Of a stretch of 64,000 nucleotides of DNA, positions 61,912-64,000 are shown in pieces. Below the pieces are notes generated by a model, which saw only the letters and a list, made by a program, of their open reading frames with translations, was not told the origin of the DNA and did no database searches. Made by a program: the position numbers and the translations under genes. Source of the stretch: Syntrophobacterales bacterium (lineage in GTDB: Bacteria; Desulfobacterota; Syntrophobacteria; Syntrophobacterales; Thermodesulforhabdaceae); assembly GCA_026417655.1 (NCBI GenBank), contig JAOACS010000028.1:62001-126000 (forward strand), given 5' to 3'. Within the stretch, counting starts at the first letter, position 1, and every line of letters starts with the position of its first letter.

Positions 61912-63184
61912 ATTGCTCCCATACCTGCCAATAATTTGGAAAGGACTTACGAACTACATCAGGATTCTTTATACGAACTCCTGGAATCTTTAGCCCTGCG
62001 AGAGAAAAAGCCATCGCTATACGATGATCATCGTAGGTTTCTATTTCTGCTCCTCTGCTGGCCGTTTCTCCGTGGATGATAAGAAAATCTTCTCCCTCCT
62101 CCACAACGGTGCCAAGTCGAGAAAGCTCTGATGCAACGGCTCTAAGTCTATCGGACTCTTTAATACGAAGGTGTCCAACCCTTTTAATAACAGTCTTCCC
62201 AGTAGCAAAAGCGCCAAGAACTGCAAGGGTTGGCACCATGTCAGGCATATCATTCATATCAACCTCTACCGAATGTAGCCTATCGGGTCCTCTAACCTCA
62301 ACCCAAGTATCGCCCCTCCTTACAGTGCATCCCATAGATGAAAGAATCTCTAGGAGTCCAGAGTCACCTTGATAGCTTTTCCTAAATACTGGCTCCGTCC
62401 TTACTAATCCCCCAGTGAGGGCTGCCGTAGCCCAAAAATAGGATGCCGAAGAACAATCGCCTTCCACTATCCAGGTTCCCCCCTTGTAGACCTGGGGTGC
62501 CTTCACAAGGAGTTCACAGGAGCTACTACGTTCCACCCTTATTCCTCGTTCTTCCATCATTCTTATGGTCATGGAAACATAGGGATAGGAGGCCACAGGA
62601 TCGAGCCATCTAATTACAACATCTCTCTTGGCCTGAGGCGAAGCGATAAGGACAGCCGAGAGGAACTGACTGCTTTTCCGGGCGTCCACAATGACAGTTC
62701 CACCTTCGAGTCCGCAAGAAGTAATCTCCACAGGAGGATACCCTTCATGTTTAAGAAATTTACAGTCTACGCCAAGCTGTGAAAGCGATTCCACCACAGG
62801 TCCCACTGGGCGTTCTCTCATGCGCCCACTCCCGTCCAATACAAAACGCCCTTCGATAGCCCCGAGAAAACCAATAAGAAGACGCATTGTGGTTCCACTG
62901 TTTCCAACGAAGAAATCAATGGTCCTATCCTTTCCAAGACTTTTATGGCGAAGCGGCGATAGCTCAAGTCTACCCTCCTCTATCTCCCATTTTAGTTCGC
63001 ATCCTAATTTTTCCAGGGCCTTGGCCGTATAAAGGGTGTCTTCCGATTGGAGCGGATTAACAATTGTAACCGGCCTATCCGAAAGGGCTCCCATCAACAT
63101 AGCTCGATGGGTCATAGACTTGGAACCAGGAAGTTTTATACTGCCGTAAACTTTCCCGTCAACCGGCTTAATCTCTTTAACCAT
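61892..63184 (-). CDS. aroA: 3-phosphoshikimate 1-carboxyvinyltransferase (EPSP synthase)
   Basis: I use the ATG at 63182-63184, which overlaps the aroE stop, giving 430 residues, the usual length. LPGSKSMTHRAMLMGAL (about 17-33) contains the Lys-Ser of the shikimate-3-phosphate site, GNSGTTMRLLIGFLGA is the second signature, and LRIKESDRL and DDHRIAMAFSLAGL the fourth and fifth. It makes EPSP from phosphoenolpyruvate and shikimate-3-phosphate in aromatic amino acid synthesis. Confidence 0.96.
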   Translation of the reverse strand: MVKEIKPVDGKVYGSIKLPGSKSMTHRAMLMGALSDRPVTIVNPLQSEDTLYTAKALEKLGCELKWEIEEGRLELSPLRHKSLGKDRTIDFFVGNSGTTMRLLIGFLGAIEGRFVLDGSGRMRERPVGPVVESLSQLGVDCKFLKHEGYPPVEITSCGLEGGTVIVDARKSSQFLSAVLIASPQAKRDVVIRWLDPVASYPYVSMTIRMMEERGIRVERSSSCELLVKAPQVYKGGTWIVEGDCSSASYFWATAALTGGLVRTEPVFRKSYQGDSGLLEILSSMGCTVRRGDTWVEVRGPDRLHSVEVDMNDMPDMVPTLAVLGAFATGKTVIKRVGHLRIKESDRLRAVASELSRLGTVVEEGEDFLIIHGETASRGAEIETYDDHRIAMAFSLAGLKIPGVRIKNPDVVRKSFPNYWQVWEQFVYGLS

Positions 63185-64000
63185 TACTTTCCATAACCTC
63201 TCTTGCCTCAAGGGCATTCTCTAGAGCTTCCCTCATAGCCTCAATAGGCGCTCTTATACCAAGCCACCATTCGAACTGATGAGCTCCCTGATATAGAAGC
63301 ATCTCGGAACCAAAAATTATGTGGGCTCCTCGCTCTCTTGCATCCCTTAGAAAAACTGTCCATTTGGGTGTATAAACAATGTCCATGGCTACAACCTTTG
63401 GAGAAAATAGGGAAGCAGGAACAGGCGACCTAGTTTCGTCATAGCCCCTCATACCAACAGATGTGGTTTGGACTATTAGGTCCCAGCTACCGGTTTTTAG
63501 GTCTTGTAAAGCTTCGAGAGAGATAACTCGGCATGAAAAATGGCGGCCGATAACTTCGGCTCTCTCTATAGTTCTGTTAGCTACAGTGACATCCATTCCC
63601 ATTTTTCTTAAAGCAAATACCACCGCCCGGGATGCTCCACCAGCACCTACCACCAGAGCTCTTTTGCCAGTCCACAAGGAAGAAACTTCCTCCAGGGCTC
63701 TTATAACGCCAAGCCAATCCGTATTTTTCCCCTCCCATCCATTATCAAATCGCTTCAATGTGTTGACGGACCCAATAAAGGCTGCATCAGCGTCAACATT
63801 GGAGATAATCCTCATAACATCTTCTTTATATGGGACCGTCACACTAAGGCCCTCAAAACCTACTTTTGAAAGGATTTCTAAATCGCCTTCAAGCTCTGTT
63901 ACTTCCATAGCAAGATAGTGGCATGGCAGCTTACAAACCTCAAAGGCCCGATTCATCATAATAGGGCTTAGGCTATGCCCAACAGGTTGTCCAATTACAC
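63177..64000 (-). CDS. aroE: Shikimate dehydrogenase, 5' end beyond window
   Basis: The gene is cut by the right edge; 274 codons are present, reading in frame from 63998. VIGQPVGHSLSP at the edge is the N-terminal shikimate-binding motif, so only a few residues are missing. GLSVTVPYKEDVM has the catalytic Lys, KNTDWLGVI the Asp, and VVGAGGASRAVVFAL the NADP loop. It reduces 3-dehydroshikimate to shikimate, two steps before the enzyme encoded immediately downstream. Confidence 0.96.
   Translation of the reverse strand, partial: VIGQPVGHSLSPIMMNRAFEVCKLPCHYLAMEVTELEGDLEILSKVGFEGLSVTVPYKEDVMRIISNVDADAAFIGSVNTLKRFDNGWEGKNTDWLGVIRALEEVSSLWTGKRALVVGAGGASRAVVFALRKMGMDVTVANRTIERAEVIGRHFSCRVISLEALQDLKTGSWDLIVQTTSVGMRGYDETRSPVPASLFSPKVVAMDIVYTPKWTVFLRDARERGAHIIFGSEMLLYQGAHQFEWWLGIRAPIEAMREALENALEAREVMESNG

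Noticed and set aside
63463-63918. 151-codon plus-strand open frame
   Set aside because: It is antisense to aroE, a clear enzyme gene.

Overview
The window reads as chromosomal DNA of a Desulfobacterota-like (deltaproteobacterial) anaerobe, probably a sulfate or sulfur reducer. I infer this from family content only: a two-subunit 2-oxoacid:ferredoxin oxidoreductase, a squalene-hopene cyclase, a YedE/TusA/DUF3343 sulfur-selenium cluster, a Usp-TauE-lipoprotein cluster with a sigma-54 promoter, DUF3786 and DUF4070 proteins. No rRNA, tRNA, CRISPR array, insertion sequence or phage gene was seen. Coding density is high and most genes lie in tight, often overlapping operons.

Layout. 1-2260 is the 5' part of aconitase A (minus strand, running off the left edge). 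2447-7126 is a tripartite MacAB-TolC type efflux operon with separate ATPase and permease genes. 7127-8216 is decayed DNA holding a broken PD-(D/E)XK-like gene. 8217-12790 (minus) holds a B12-binding radical SAM protein, a polyamine operon (XRE-cupin regulator, SpeD, SpeB) and MurI. 12899-19427 (plus) holds IleS, a TPR lipoprotein, an AI-2E-type permease and a flavodoxin-like/thioesterase/LUD operon. 19496-21118 is a divergent ArsR-thioredoxin / TauE pair. 21148-23607 holds thiolase and crotonase behind a palindrome, then a secreted EF-hand protein. 23844-36762 (minus) is a long gene series: S21, RlmD, a REC-substrate-binding-CheW fusion, KorB, KorA, a SMI1/KNR4-like protein, a bifunctional nuclease, CysS, IspF, IspD, RNase P RNA, UDP-glucose dehydrogenase, a thioesterase and a DUF3786 protein.

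36869-45954 (plus) holds a three-gene unit ending in a diadenylate-cyclase-like protein, then TetR with squalene-hopene cyclase behind a strong promoter and palindromes, a lone receiver protein, and the sigma-54-driven Usp/membrane protein/TauE/lipoprotein cluster closed by a clear terminator. 45937-55589 (minus) is a surface-glycan operon: a LicC-like cytidylyltransferase fused to a HAD phosphatase, a CDP-glycerol-type transferase, three paralogous glycosyltransferases with helical N-terminal regions, and a double GT2 protein. 55861-57321 (plus) has a lone TRAP binding protein and a DUF488 protein. 57280-60085 (minus) is the YedE-TusA-DUF3343-kinase cluster, in which the DUF3343 gene is broken. 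60448-64000 (minus) is AroE (cut by the right edge), AroA and a PBP4-type D-Ala-D-Ala carboxypeptidase.

The strongest candidates for undescribed biology are the REC-NrtA-like-CheW protein encoded 6 bases after korB, the DAC-like protein with an altered active-site motif, and the cytidylyltransferase-HAD / triple glycosyltransferase locus. All functions are inferred from motifs read by eye; no database search was run.
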